In this document: piece by piece, positions 36,410 through 45,048 of the stretch
Layout: every line of letters starts with the position of its first letter
Position numbering within the stretch: the stretch's first letter is position 1
Origin: CAYNST01 sp964546435
GTDB taxonomy: Bacteria; Pseudomonadota; Gammaproteobacteria; Pseudomonadales; Cellvibrionaceae
Assembly: GCA_964546435.1 (NCBI GenBank)
Contig: CAZJKJ010000014.1
Coordinates: forward strand, 1-64,000
Direction: 5' to 3'
DNA length: 64,000 nucleotides
Notes under the pieces: generated by a model
Database searches by the model: none
What the model saw: the letters and a program-made list of their open reading frames with translations, nothing else
Told to the model about the DNA's origin: nothing
Made by a program: the position numbers and the translations under genes

Positions 36410-38845
36410 CTAACCGAGAACGACTTCCACTTTCACTTCACTGCCGGCTTTTGCCGTCGGAATCACGCAGCCTTCCACCGGCTTGCCGTCAACCGTCAAT
36501 GAAGCAATGCCTTTACTGACACTCTGGGGATTCGAAACCGCAATGTGATACGTGGCGCCGCGGAATTTGCGGGTCACTTCAAAGCCTTTCCACGCCTTTG
36601 GCAGACAAGGGTTGACGATCAAGCCGTCGTAATCCGGCTTCACCCCGAGAATGTACTGGGAAATTGCCGCGAAATTCCAGGCGGCCGTACCCGTCAGCCA
36701 GGAGTTCTTGGCTTCCCCCGGCTTAAAGGCATCTTTACCTGCGATCATTTGGGCATACACATAGGGTTCGACCCGGTGCAGATCACTGATCTCTTCCAGA
36801 TATGCCGGGGCGATCTTGCGATAGTATTCAAACGCGCGATCACCATTGCCGACCAGAGTTTCAGTAATCATGATCCACGGGTTGTTATGGCAGAAAATTC
36901 CCGCGTTTTCCTTGTAGCCGGCCGGGTAGGTGGAGATCTCGCCGTACTCGATGTAGTACTTAGTATAGGCCGGCTGCTGCAGCACAATGCCGTAATCACT
37001 GTCGAGCCATTCTTTAACCGAGTCCAGGGATTTCTGCACCATTCCGTCTTCCAGGCCGATACCGGCCATGCCGCAAAATCCCTGTGATTCGATAAATATT
37101 TTCCCTTCTTCGTTTTCCTTGCTGCCAATTTTTTTGCCGTAGAAATCGTAGGCGCGCAAATACCACTCGCCGTCCCAGCCGTGCTGCTTGACTGCATCGA
37201 TCATGTTGTCAACGTGCACCTGGGCATCCTGCGCTTCCTGGGTGCGACCGATCTGCTTGCACAGCTTGATGAATTCATTGCCATACAGCACGAACAGTCC
37301 CGCAATCATCAGGGATTCCGCGGTGCGGCCGACCTTGTTTCCGGTGGTCTGGAAAGATTCATTGGGCTCGTCGGAAAAGCAGTTCAGATTAAGGCAGTCG
37401 TTCCAGTCCGCGCGACCGATGAGGGGCAGATTGTGAGGGCCGAGATTGTTGACCGTGTGATAAAAGGAACGCTTGAGGTGTTCAAAATGACTGGTCGCTT
37501 TGCTCTCGTCATTATCGTAAGGCACCTGCTCATCGAGAATTGAAAAATCGCCGGTCTCCTTGATGTAATCCGTCGTGGAGAGAATCAGCCACAGAGGATC
37601 ATCATTGAAGTTGCCGCCGATTGCATTGTTGCCACGTTTGGTGAGCGGCTGGTACTGATGGTAGGCAGAACCGTCTTCAAACTGAGTTGCCGCGATGTCG
37701 AGAATGCGCTGCCGCGCCCGCTCGGGAATCTGGTGCACAAAACCGATGAGGTCCTGGTTGGAATCGCGAAAGCCCATGCCGCGGCCGATACCGGATTCAA
37801 AAAAGGATGCACTGCGACTCATGTTGAAGGTCACCATGCACTGGTATTGATTCCAGATGTTGACCATACGATCCAGGCGCTCGTCGCCACTATTGACGTT
37901 ATAGGTGCTTAAGAGCCGGGACCAGTAATCCTTGAGTTTGGCCAGTTCCGCGTCCACTTTTTCAGTGGTGTCAAAACGCGCGAACAAAGCTTCTGCGGGC
38001 TGCTTGTTGATGACGCCTTTGCTTTCCCATTTGTTGTTCTTGTCGACTTCGATATAGCCGAGCACAAATACCAGGGTTTTCTCTTCACCGGGTTGCAGTT
38101 CCAGTTCAAGGCAATGGGATGCGATGGGCGACCAGCCGTGGGCAACGGAATTTCGCGGTTTGCCTTCCATGACGGCATCGGGCCGATCAAAATTGTTGTA
38201 CATGCCCACAAAGGTTTCCCGATCGGTATCGTAGCCCTGTACCGGCGCATTCACCGAGTAGAACGCGTAATGATTGCGGCGCTCTTTGAATTCCGTTTTA
38301 TGAAAAATAGTGGAACCTTTGATTTCCACTTCACCCGTGGAAAAATTCCGCTGGAAGTTGGTCATGTCATCTTCGGCGTTCCAGAGACACCATTCGATTA
38401 GCGAAAAAAGCTTGAATTTTTTTGGTGCGTTGGACGTGTTGCGCAGCGAAACTTTCTGTATTTCGGCCCACGCGCCGAGCGGAATGAAATAAGTGACTTC
38501 AGCTTGCAGGCCGTTGCGCTCGCCCTGGATTTTGGTATAGCTCAAGCCGTGGCGGCAGGCATAATTGTCCAGGTCGGCTTTGACAGGCTTCCAGCCTGGC
38601 GACCAGACATCGCCATTGTCATTGATGTAAAAATATTTCCCGCCATTGTCGATGGGAACGCTGTTGTAACGGTATCGGGTCAGTCGACGGAATTTCGCAT
38701 CCTTGTAAAATGTATAGCCGCCCGCGGTATTGGAAACCAGACTGAAAAAATCTTCATTTCCCAAATAATTAATCCACGGCCAGGGGGTGCGCGGATTGGT
38801 AATCACATATTCCCGGGCGCTGTCGTCAAAATGACCGAATTTCAT
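36410..38845 (-). CDS. cbp: Cellobiose phosphorylase (GH94)
   Basis: This 811-residue cytosolic enzyme splits cellobiose with phosphate into glucose 1-phosphate and glucose, saving ATP. Its length and almost whole sequence follow characterised cellobiose phosphorylases, including the start MKFGHFDDSAREYVIT, GYTFYKDAKFRRLTRYRY and SRSASFFESGIGRGMGFRDS. The catalytic general-acid Asp lies in GRADWNDCLNLN (Asp483). YPAGYKENAGIFCHNNPW forms part of the phosphate site. There is no signal peptide, so substrate must be imported. It stands alone, with no transporter or beta-glucosidase beside it. Confidence 0.95.
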   Translation of the reverse strand: MKFGHFDDSAREYVITNPRTPWPWINYLGNEDFFSLVSNTAGGYTFYKDAKFRRLTRYRYNSVPIDNGGKYFYINDNGDVWSPGWKPVKADLDNYACRHGLSYTKIQGERNGLQAEVTYFIPLGAWAEIQKVSLRNTSNAPKKFKLFSLIEWCLWNAEDDMTNFQRNFSTGEVEIKGSTIFHKTEFKERRNHYAFYSVNAPVQGYDTDRETFVGMYNNFDRPDAVMEGKPRNSVAHGWSPIASHCLELELQPGEEKTLVFVLGYIEVDKNNKWESKGVINKQPAEALFARFDTTEKVDAELAKLKDYWSRLLSTYNVNSGDERLDRMVNIWNQYQCMVTFNMSRSASFFESGIGRGMGFRDSNQDLIGFVHQIPERARQRILDIAATQFEDGSAYHQYQPLTKRGNNAIGGNFNDDPLWLILSTTDYIKETGDFSILDEQVPYDNDESKATSHFEHLKRSFYHTVNNLGPHNLPLIGRADWNDCLNLNCFSDEPNESFQTTGNKVGRTAESLMIAGLFVLYGNEFIKLCKQIGRTQEAQDAQVHVDNMIDAVKQHGWDGEWYLRAYDFYGKKIGSKENEEGKIFIESQGFCGMAGIGLEDGMVQKSLDSVKEWLDSDYGIVLQQPAYTKYYIEYGEISTYPAGYKENAGIFCHNNPWIMITETLVGNGDRAFEYYRKIAPAYLEEISDLHRVEPYVYAQMIAGKDAFKPGEAKNSWLTGTAAWNFAAISQYILGVKPDYDGLIVNPCLPKAWKGFEVTRKFRGATYHIAVSNPQSVSKGIASLTVDGKPVEGCVIPTAKAGSEVKVEVVLG

Positions 38846-38959
38846 ATCGTTAGTACCTTAAAGTTAGCGTTAGCGTTAAAACGTGCTTTTATAATTGTTT
38901 CACAAGCGTGCCATCCGGCGGGATTGTCCGGGTGGCGATCGCCATCTTGCTCTGGAGGA

Positions 38960-39092
38960 CTGTTGAAAAACTATCCGCGTTGCCATTGCGGCGTTAAAAA
39001 CAGGCTAAAATGCTCATTTTAGGTCGAGTAAATTCCGCCCTTTTCGCCTGTTTTTGCCTTGCACCGGCTGCCTCGATAACGCTTTTCAACAG
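38960..39092. repeat. 133-bp nested inverted-repeat element (MITE-like)
   Basis: The ends are perfect 10-bp inverted repeats, CTGTTGAAAA (38960-38969) and TTTTCAACAG (39083-39092). Inside lie a second 10-bp pair, AAAAACAGGC (38996-39005) with GCCTGTTTTT (39046-39055), and an 8-bp pair, CTAAAATG (39005-39012) with CATTTTAG (39015-39022). The whole could fold into a long cruciform. The terminus recurs at 9412. This layout fits a mobile non-autonomous repeat or REP-like family. Confidence 0.75.
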
Positions 39093-39262
39093 CCGGCGAG
39101 AGAGCAATTCATTCCGGCAACCACGAATATTTTCGAATCCGGTTCCAATAAAAATAATGTGCAAACCACATTAAAAATTCACTCTGCTCGGGCCGGGATC
39201 CTGTAAAATTCCGCAGCGCCCGAAAAACTGAGCTTGCTTGCCATTGCAGGCCGTTCCAGAAT

Positions 39263-39371
39263 CCATGACGCCGCGCGGGAGTCACATTACAAGCCCCGGC
39301 CTGCGAATCCGCACCTCGCTGCTGCGCTCGTTATGGTCTTTCCGTCCATAATCAAGCCGCCGGCGTCATGG
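39263..39371. repeat. Widely spaced 11-bp inverted repeat
   Basis: CCATGACGCCG (39263-39273) and CGGCGTCATGG (39361-39371) are exact reverse complements 87 bases apart. A smaller pair, TTATGG and CCATAA (about 39331-39351), lies inside. It may frame a degenerate repeat element or a folded RNA. Confidence 0.45.
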
Positions 39372-39388
39372 CGATTTCGCCTTGAAAC

Positions 39389-39404
39389 GTCGAAGATCTT
39401 CGAC
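39389..39404. promoter_or_regulatory. 16-bp perfect palindrome, possible operator
   Basis: GTCGAAGATCTTCGAC reads identically on both strands. Palindromes of this length suit a dimeric regulator, but it lies about 470 bases upstream of DUF4380 and 540 from the phosphorylase gene, so a target cannot be named. Confidence 0.3.
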
Positions 39405-39871
39405 TTAGGGGCCCGTCGTGAAACCGGCGATCAGGGTGCCGGAAAAGTCGAGCACTGCCGGGATGGGTAAGACCAATAGCTACCAGTCGCATGCTTGCGA
39501 GCAAACCTGAAAACACCTGCTTATTGTATTTTTGACCAGGGCGTCGGGTATGAGCCGTCATGACCGGTCGGCTAAAAAGCGGTGTGTACCTGGCAAAGCC
39601 CCGGCAGCGACGCAGCCCCCGATATCGCGGTTTGCATCAGTTAAAAACCCGCGCATGATACTACACCTGACCGGGATGGTAGCGAGTTTCCACTGTTGTC
39701 CGTCCGATGTTTACCGCGAATTATTGCAAAACTTAGACGTGCGTAGGAGAAGCGGGCAGGCGGCCGGTGGTATTAAAGCAGCGGTTTAAAAGTGGAATGT
39801 GAGCGGGCTCAATGTTTTGCGAAACTCGAGCCGAAGCAGTAACGAGGAAAAATTAAAATGACAATAAGTCT

Positions 39872-40693
39872 ATGCACCGCAAATTGTTAAGTCTCGAAAG
39901 TGGCAACCTGCAGGTGGATGTCGATACTGAACTTGGAGGCCACATTGCGGGCTTCCGGATCAACGGGAAAAATGCGCTGCTCGAGTCGGGCTCCGAAATC
40001 GGCTCGACGTTCTGGCCGGCTCCGCAGGAGGCCTGGGGCTGGCCGCCCCCGCGGATCCTCGACAAGGCACCTTACGACGTGATCCCCAGCCGCTCGGGAA
40101 TCCGGCTTGAAAGTGGTGAGTGCCCCGAAACGGGCTTGCGGCTGCGCAAGCATTTTGAGCTGCACAGCGCGGGGATGACCGTGGTTTACGAAATGGTGAA
40201 TACCACAGCGGGAGTGCTGCACTGCGCCCCGTGGGAAATCACCCGTCTCGCCGGCGGAATCACCTTTTACGAGAGTGAATCAGCGCCAATGGCGATTTCC
40301 ACAGGCCCCAGCAAAGTTCAGGGGGGAATTGTCTGGCACCGTTACCGGCCCCAGCGGCAAAGCCATCACGAGAAAATATTCGGTAACGGCAGCCAGGGGT
40401 GGGTCGCCAATGCAAACCGGGACTTGCTGCTGATCAAGCGCTTCGCGCCGGTGCCCGCCCACCAGATCGCGCCCGGTGAGGCGGAAATTGAAATCTACGC
40501 CCATGGGGACACGGTACAACCCTACATTGAAATGGAGCAGCAGGGCGCTTATCAGCGGTTGCTGCCGGGGCACTCTCTGACATGGCCAGTGGACTGGCAT
40601 CTTGCGGAACTGCCCGCTAACATGGCGCCAGAAATTGGCGACGAACGGCTGGTTGAACTGGTTCGGACAGTTCTTCACGAAGCGGTCGTATGA
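39872..40693 (+). CDS. DUF4380 family protein (aldose-epimerase-like)
   Basis: This 273-residue cytosolic protein resembles the DUF4380 group of the galactose mutarotase-like superfamily. The N-terminal pattern VDVDTELGGHIAGFRINGKNAL and the later ALLESGSEIGSTFWPAPQEAW stretch fit, as do the beta-rich centre with WEITRL and the EIYAHGDTVQPYIEMEQQG segment. The superfamily binds sugars; the true substrate is unknown. It lies near the cellobiose phosphorylase, which makes a link to glucose handling plausible but unproven. The ATG at 39872 overlaps a short SD-led frame at 39858-39890. Confidence 0.8.
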   Translation: MHRKLLSLESGNLQVDVDTELGGHIAGFRINGKNALLESGSEIGSTFWPAPQEAWGWPPPRILDKAPYDVIPSRSGIRLESGECPETGLRLRKHFELHSAGMTVVYEMVNTTAGVLHCAPWEITRLAGGITFYESESAPMAISTGPSKVQGGIVWHRYRPQRQSHHEKIFGNGSQGWVANANRDLLLIKRFAPVPAHQIAPGEAEIEIYAHGDTVQPYIEMEQQGAYQRLLPGHSLTWPVDWHLAELPANMAPEIGDERLVELVRTVLHEAVV

Positions 40694-40727
40694 GCCGATC
40701 CCGGCAATGTAATCAATGGAGGCGTTA

Positions 40728-41582
40728 GTGCAGAGCGTAAAAGTCGAGATCAATCAATCAAACGCAAAAGCGATGTTGATCGATGAATCTTTCGAGCGGC
40801 CCGTTGTGGTGGACTTCTGGGCCGACTGGTGCAGCCCCTGCAAAACCCTGATGCCGCTGCTGGAAAAGCTCGCCGACGAGTACGCCGGTGGCTTTCTGCT
40901 GGCGAAAGTCAACGTCGATCTGGAGCCGATGATCGCCGGACAGTTCGGCATTCAGAGCATGCCGACGGTAGTCGTGATGAAAGACGGCCAGCCCGTTGAC
41001 GGGTTTGTCGGCGCCCAGACCGAAAAGGAAATCCGGGCGCTGCTGGAAAAGCACCTGCCCAAGCCCTGGGAAGCGGTATTGGAGCAGGGCAGGCACCATC
41101 TGGCGGCCGGAGAGCATAAAGAGGCGATGCAGTATCTTGCGCAGGCTTATAAGGAATCCGGCGAACTGCCCGCCATTGCCTGTGCGCTGGCGGCCGCGTT
41201 TGTTCAGGCCAACCGGCTCGATGAAGCGGAAGCGTTGCTGAGCAAGATCCGTCTGAAGGATCAGGACAATGAATATCAGCAGGTTCTGGCGCAGCTGGAA
41301 TTGGCACGCAATGCCGAGAAGGCGCCAGAAATCACTGCCCTGGAAGCTCGCCACAAAGACCATCCTGAGGATGTGGAAACCGCATTCCAGCTCGCCGTGC
41401 AATATTCCCGGCATCAGTATCATCGCGAAGCGCTGGAGCTATTGCTGTCACTTCTGCGCGCCAGTCTCAATGCGTGCGATGGTGAGGCTAAACGCGCCTA
41501 TACCGACATTCTCGCCGTTCTTGGCAAAGGTGATGCGCTGGCCGCCGAGTACCAGCGCAAGCTTTATTCCCTCATTTATTGA
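40728..41582 (+). CDS. cnoX: Thioredoxin-domain chaperone CnoX (YbbN)
   Basis: An N-terminal thioredoxin domain (VVVDFWADWCSPCKTLMPLLEKLADE, with the CSPC active site) is followed by TPR-like helical repeats from about residue 115. This is the CnoX architecture: it holds unfolded proteins under oxidative stress and passes them to GroEL or DnaK. Many YbbN proteins have a degenerate active site, whereas CxxC is intact here. GGAGG at 40718-40722 is placed for the GTG at 40728; an ATG at 40716 would overlap that site. Confidence 0.93.
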   Translation: MQSVKVEINQSNAKAMLIDESFERPVVVDFWADWCSPCKTLMPLLEKLADEYAGGFLLAKVNVDLEPMIAGQFGIQSMPTVVVMKDGQPVDGFVGAQTEKEIRALLEKHLPKPWEAVLEQGRHHLAAGEHKEAMQYLAQAYKESGELPAIACALAAAFVQANRLDEAEALLSKIRLKDQDNEYQQVLAQLELARNAEKAPEITALEARHKDHPEDVETAFQLAVQYSRHQYHREALELLLSLLRASLNACDGEAKRAYTDILAVLGKGDALAAEYQRKLYSLIY

Positions 41583-41589
41583 ACAGTCA

Positions 41590-43467
41590 TCAAGGCGCTA
41601 GACAGGCAAGACACAGGGCAAAGGCGTGTTGTACGGTTTGACCGGACACGTCGACATTCGGGGCGCGCCACAGGGTTTCCAGCGGCGCCAGCAGCGGGGC
41701 GAGGCGTTCCAGGCCGGACGCGGTCAGACCGGATGTGAGCGACTGCGCTTCCCCGGACTTCTGTAACAGCTCACGGACCAGCATGTCGTGGGGAGTCAGG
41801 TCGCGCTCTACCAGTTTCGCCTCTGGCTGGTCTAACCCGGCGCGCTTCCCGGCGGCCTCAATGGCGTCTTCAAGGTAACCCAGGTTATCCACCAGTCCCA
41901 GCTCATGGGCCCGGGCGCCGGTCCAGATGCGCCCTTGCGCGAGCTTATCCAGCTCCTCGACGGTCTTGCCCCGGTTGTCTGCCACCAGAGAGAGAAAGCG
42001 CTGGTAGATGGTTTCCACACTTTGCTGGATAACCGCCTGTGCTTCGGCAGATAAAGGCCGATCGAGTCGCATGGTGTCGGCAAGTTCGGTCGTGCCGATA
42101 CCATCGCTGTAGATGCCCAGTTTGGCCAGTGACTCGTTAAAGGTTGGCAGCAGACCGAAAACGCCGATCGATCCGGTGATGGTCGATGGGGTGGCCCAGA
42201 CTTCATCGGCACCCATGGCGATCCAGTATCCGCCAGACGCGGCCACGCTCCCCATGGAAACGACCACGGGTTTGCCCGCATCGCGGGTAGCCTGCAGCTC
42301 CTGACGGACAATTTCCGAGGCGAAGGCGCTGCCGCCACCGCTGTCGATGCGCAGGACGATTGCCTTGAGGTCGTCATCCTTGCGCGCCTTGCGGATCAGT
42401 GCCGCCAGGGAGTCGCCGCCAATCGATCCTTCGGGCTGAGTGCCGTCCAGGATTGTGCCCCGCGCCAGAATAAGCCCCACGTTGCCGTTTTCCATGGGCT
42501 TGGGAGAGTGGTCCGCGCTGACATAATCGCGGTAGTCGATGTAATTGAAAGCGGCTTTTTCTTCATCTTCGGCTGGCCCGAAGCGGTCCACCAGGATCTG
42601 GTTGCGCTGGATGCGCGAGGCCACATGGTCAACCAGCTTCTGCTCCTGGGCGTAGCGGGCGAAATTGCCCCCGGTGGTCGCAAGGCGCGCCTGCATGTCA
42701 TTGATGAATTCGTTGAGGGTATCCGGTGCGAGGCCTCGATGCCGTTCAATCTGCAAGGTGTAGCTCTGCCAGAGTTCTTCCACCCAGCGGGTGTTGTTTT
42801 CCCGCGACTGCTCCGACATGTTCTTGCGGGTGAAGGGCTCTACAAAATCCTTGTATTCACCGACGCGAAATACATGAAAATTGACCGCCAGCTTGTCCAG
42901 CGCCTCCTTCATGTAAAAGTTGTACACCCCAAAACCGGTCAACTGAATCGTGCCCATGTCATGCAGGTAAATTTCGTCCGCAAATGACGCCAGAAAATAC
43001 TGCTGCTGGGTGTAATTGTCGGCAATGGCGATAACCGGTTTGCCGGATTTCTTGAACTCGGTAACGGCCCGCCCCACTTCCTGGAGCTTGCTGAGCCCGC
43101 CCTGAGTGAGGCGATCCAGATGAATGATCAGCCCGGTGATGCGATCATCATCCTGCGCGCGGTGGATGACATCGATCAGATCCGCGATGCGGGTCTCCCG
43201 CGTGTTTACCGATCGCGGTTTCAGGATCAGATCGGTCGGCGCAATGTAGGTGTACTGATCGACCAGAATGCCCTCAGGCGATATCAGCAAAGGCGCCTTG
43301 TCCGGCAATGGCGCCGATGTCGGCGTGAAGATCGCCACGATCACAATCAGGAGGATAACCAGAAACACCAGATTGAAAACCAGATTCCGCAGCCAGGTGA
43401 TGGTCCGCCCGACGCGGGAAAATGCCCGCCGGATCAGTGGTTTTCTGGAAGATTCGGATGGTGCCAT
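41590..43467 (-). CDS. sppA: Signal peptide peptidase SppA, 67-kDa type
   Basis: This 625-residue inner-membrane serine protease degrades cleaved signal peptides. One transmembrane segment lies at about residues 26-46 (LVFNLVFLVILLIVIVAIF). The tandem S49 domains contain the catalytic Lys region (LTQGGLSKLQEVGRAV) and the Ser nucleophile in SMGSVAASGGYW. IDSGGGSAFASE and TGSIGVFG are conserved. It is convergent with cnoX, with only 7 bases between stop codons. Confidence 0.95.
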   Translation of the reverse strand: MAPSESSRKPLIRRAFSRVGRTITWLRNLVFNLVFLVILLIVIVAIFTPTSAPLPDKAPLLISPEGILVDQYTYIAPTDLILKPRSVNTRETRIADLIDVIHRAQDDDRITGLIIHLDRLTQGGLSKLQEVGRAVTEFKKSGKPVIAIADNYTQQQYFLASFADEIYLHDMGTIQLTGFGVYNFYMKEALDKLAVNFHVFRVGEYKDFVEPFTRKNMSEQSRENNTRWVEELWQSYTLQIERHRGLAPDTLNEFINDMQARLATTGGNFARYAQEQKLVDHVASRIQRNQILVDRFGPAEDEEKAAFNYIDYRDYVSADHSPKPMENGNVGLILARGTILDGTQPEGSIGGDSLAALIRKARKDDDLKAIVLRIDSGGGSAFASEIVRQELQATRDAGKPVVVSMGSVAASGGYWIAMGADEVWATPSTITGSIGVFGLLPTFNESLAKLGIYSDGIGTTELADTMRLDRPLSAEAQAVIQQSVETIYQRFLSLVADNRGKTVEELDKLAQGRIWTGARAHELGLVDNLGYLEDAIEAAGKRAGLDQPEAKLVERDLTPHDMLVRELLQKSGEAQSLTSGLTASGLERLAPLLAPLETLWRAPNVDVSGQTVQHAFALCLACLAP

Positions 43468-43566
43468 GGAATTGCTACCTGCTGAATGTGTTTAATTTGT
43501 GGCGTGCGGACGGGGCGCCGGCCTGCCGTCGCTGCTGCCCGGGTTCCGGGCCGGTGACGGGGAATG

Positions 43567-43968
43567 TCAGCGGATCTGATCGGCCGCCTCGTGTGACGCA
43601 TCGGGGGTCGGTACCGGGCGCGGAATCATCGAAATCCAGCGGCTTGTGATCATTGCCGTGATAAACAGGACGACGCTAACCGCTAAAGTCACATAGTCGA
43701 TCCAAGCGCGGGACGGCGACACTATACCGTCTACGCCCTTGATGAAATACGCCAGCAATACAAAACACAGCCAGATATAGGTACGCGGGTTCCCCCGGCG
43801 CAGACCGGGAATCAATATGACCAGCGGCAGCAGCTGCACCACCCAGAAAAAAACCGAAGGACCGGTTGGCCTGCTGACCTGCCAGACACAAAAACTGGCG
43901 ATCAGAAACGCCAGCAGCAAATGGGTGAGCGTGCGTGCATAACGCACCTTGTTGGTGGCGGGGTTCAT
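43567..43968 (-). CDS. DUF2069 family membrane protein
   Basis: This 133-residue protein has four hydrophobic segments and starts MNPATNKVRYARTLTHLLLA. It matches the DUF2069 family by length and by the RRGNPRTYIWLCFVLLAYF region. Its start overlaps the wrbA stop by four bases, so it is the third gene of arsC-wrbA-DUF2069. The role is unknown. Confidence 0.85.
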   Translation of the reverse strand: MNPATNKVRYARTLTHLLLAFLIASFCVWQVSRPTGPSVFFWVVQLLPLVILIPGLRRGNPRTYIWLCFVLLAYFIKGVDGIVSPSRAWIDYVTLAVSVVLFITAMITSRWISMIPRPVPTPDASHEAADQIR

Positions 43969-44573
43969 GTCCGTGAAGTCCTCAAGGCAAGAGCGATTTG
44001 CGCGATGCGCTTTCCCTGGGCCAGGCAAAGCTCCGTTTCCGCCTCACTCAGAGGCGTATCGGCGCCGGTGCCGGCTGTATGAGACGCCCCATAAGGCGTG
44101 CCGCCGGTGGTCGTGGTGTGCAAAGCTTCCAGATTGTAGGGCAACCCGAGCACCAGCATGCCGTGGTGCAGCAGGGGCAGCATCATGGTCAACAGGGTGG
44201 ACTCCTGACCGCCGTGCGCGCTGGCTGTTGACGTGAATACGGAAGCGGGCTTGTCGATGAGTTGGCCGCTGAGCCACAAATCGGCGGTGCCGTCCCAGAA
44301 ATATTTCATCGGTGCCGCCATGTTGCCGAAACGGGTCGGGCTGCCGAGCACCAGACCGGCACACCCGCGCAGGTCTTCATGGGAACAGTACAGATCGCCG
44401 CTGGCCGGGATGGAATCTTCAACGGCTTCACATCTGGCAGAGACTTTGGGGACGGTACGCAACCGGGCTTCAACGGCGCCGGTCTGTTCGATACCCCGGC
44501 CGATCAGTTGAGCCATCCGCCGGGTATTCCCGTGCAGGCTGTAATAAAGCACGAGGATATAGGGTTGCGTCAT
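43965..44573 (-). CDS. wrbA: NAD(P)H:quinone oxidoreductase WrbA
   Basis: This 202-residue flavodoxin-like enzyme makes two-electron reductions of quinones. FMN-binding loops are YSLHGNTRRMAQ, GSPTRFGNMAAPMKYFWD and STASAHGGQE. It lies between arsC and the DUF2069 gene with four-base overlaps on both sides. The same three-gene order occurs in Pseudomonas relatives, to my recollection. Confidence 0.94.
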   Translation of the reverse strand: MTQPYILVLYYSLHGNTRRMAQLIGRGIEQTGAVEARLRTVPKVSARCEAVEDSIPASGDLYCSHEDLRGCAGLVLGSPTRFGNMAAPMKYFWDGTADLWLSGQLIDKPASVFTSTASAHGGQESTLLTMMLPLLHHGMLVLGLPYNLEALHTTTTGGTPYGASHTAGTGADTPLSEAETELCLAQGKRIAQIALALRTSRT

Positions 44574-44926
44574 GACAGCAATTCCAGCACGCGCTCAGGC
44601 GGGCGGCCGATGACGGCTTTGCGGCCGCGCATCGCGATGGGGCGCTCCATCAGTTTCGGATGCTGCACCATGGCCTGCAGCGCGGCGGCCTCCGACAGGG
44701 GTGTTTTGCCGGGATTGATGCTTTTGTAAAGTTCTTCTTTGGTTCGCAACAGCTGCTCCGCACGGATTCCCAGCGCGGCCACGATTTTTTTCAGCTGAGC
44801 ACTATCGGGCGGCGTTTCAAGGTAGAGAACAACCTCGGGCGTCACGCCGTGTTCGGTCAGAATGGCCAGGGCTTCGCGGGATTTCGTACAACGGGGATTA
44901 TGGTAGAAGGTAATTTTTTCGTTCAT
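44570..44926 (-). CDS. arsC: Arsenate reductase, glutaredoxin type
   Basis: This 118-residue thioredoxin-fold enzyme has the catalytic cysteine in YHNPRCTKSREAL, and later RPIAMRGRKAVIGRPPE. It reduces arsenate to arsenite with glutathione and glutaredoxin. No arsB, arsH or ArsR gene is nearby, so it may be a housekeeping ArsC. Overlap with wrbA suggests an operon. The start may be the ATG at 44926 or at 44929. Confidence 0.93.
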   Translation of the reverse strand: MNEKITFYHNPRCTKSREALAILTEHGVTPEVVLYLETPPDSAQLKKIVAALGIRAEQLLRTKEELYKSINPGKTPLSEAAALQAMVQHPKLMERPIAMRGRKAVIGRPPERVLELLS

Positions 44927-45048
44927 CATCTCAACCTGGCGTATCCTGTATAACAGTGACCGGATGCGGTGCGGGCGGCTTTGCCGGATGCGCGCCGCAA
45001 AGTTCCCGCGCTGACAGGCAAAAAGGTCGTCGAACCTTAAGGGAAGCT

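Larger units (their letters stand above)
38846..39871. other. 1-kb non-coding interval rich in inverted repeats
   Basis: No credible protein gene occurs in this gap between the divergent phosphorylase and DUF4380 genes. It holds a 133-bp nested inverted-repeat element (38960-39092), an 11-bp inverted pair framing 39263-39371, a 16-bp perfect palindrome (39389-39404) and a short SD-led reading frame before the DUF4380 start. Close to the phosphorylase start, the 6-base unit AACGCT is repeated in tandem (minus strand, about 38865-38876). No tRNA or known riboswitch was recognised. Confidence 0.6.

Noticed and set aside
39575..39660. Possible cyclic-di-GMP riboswitch (GGCAAAGCC ... GACGCA)
   Set aside because: The hairpin between the two motifs is too short and the later conserved segment is not in order.
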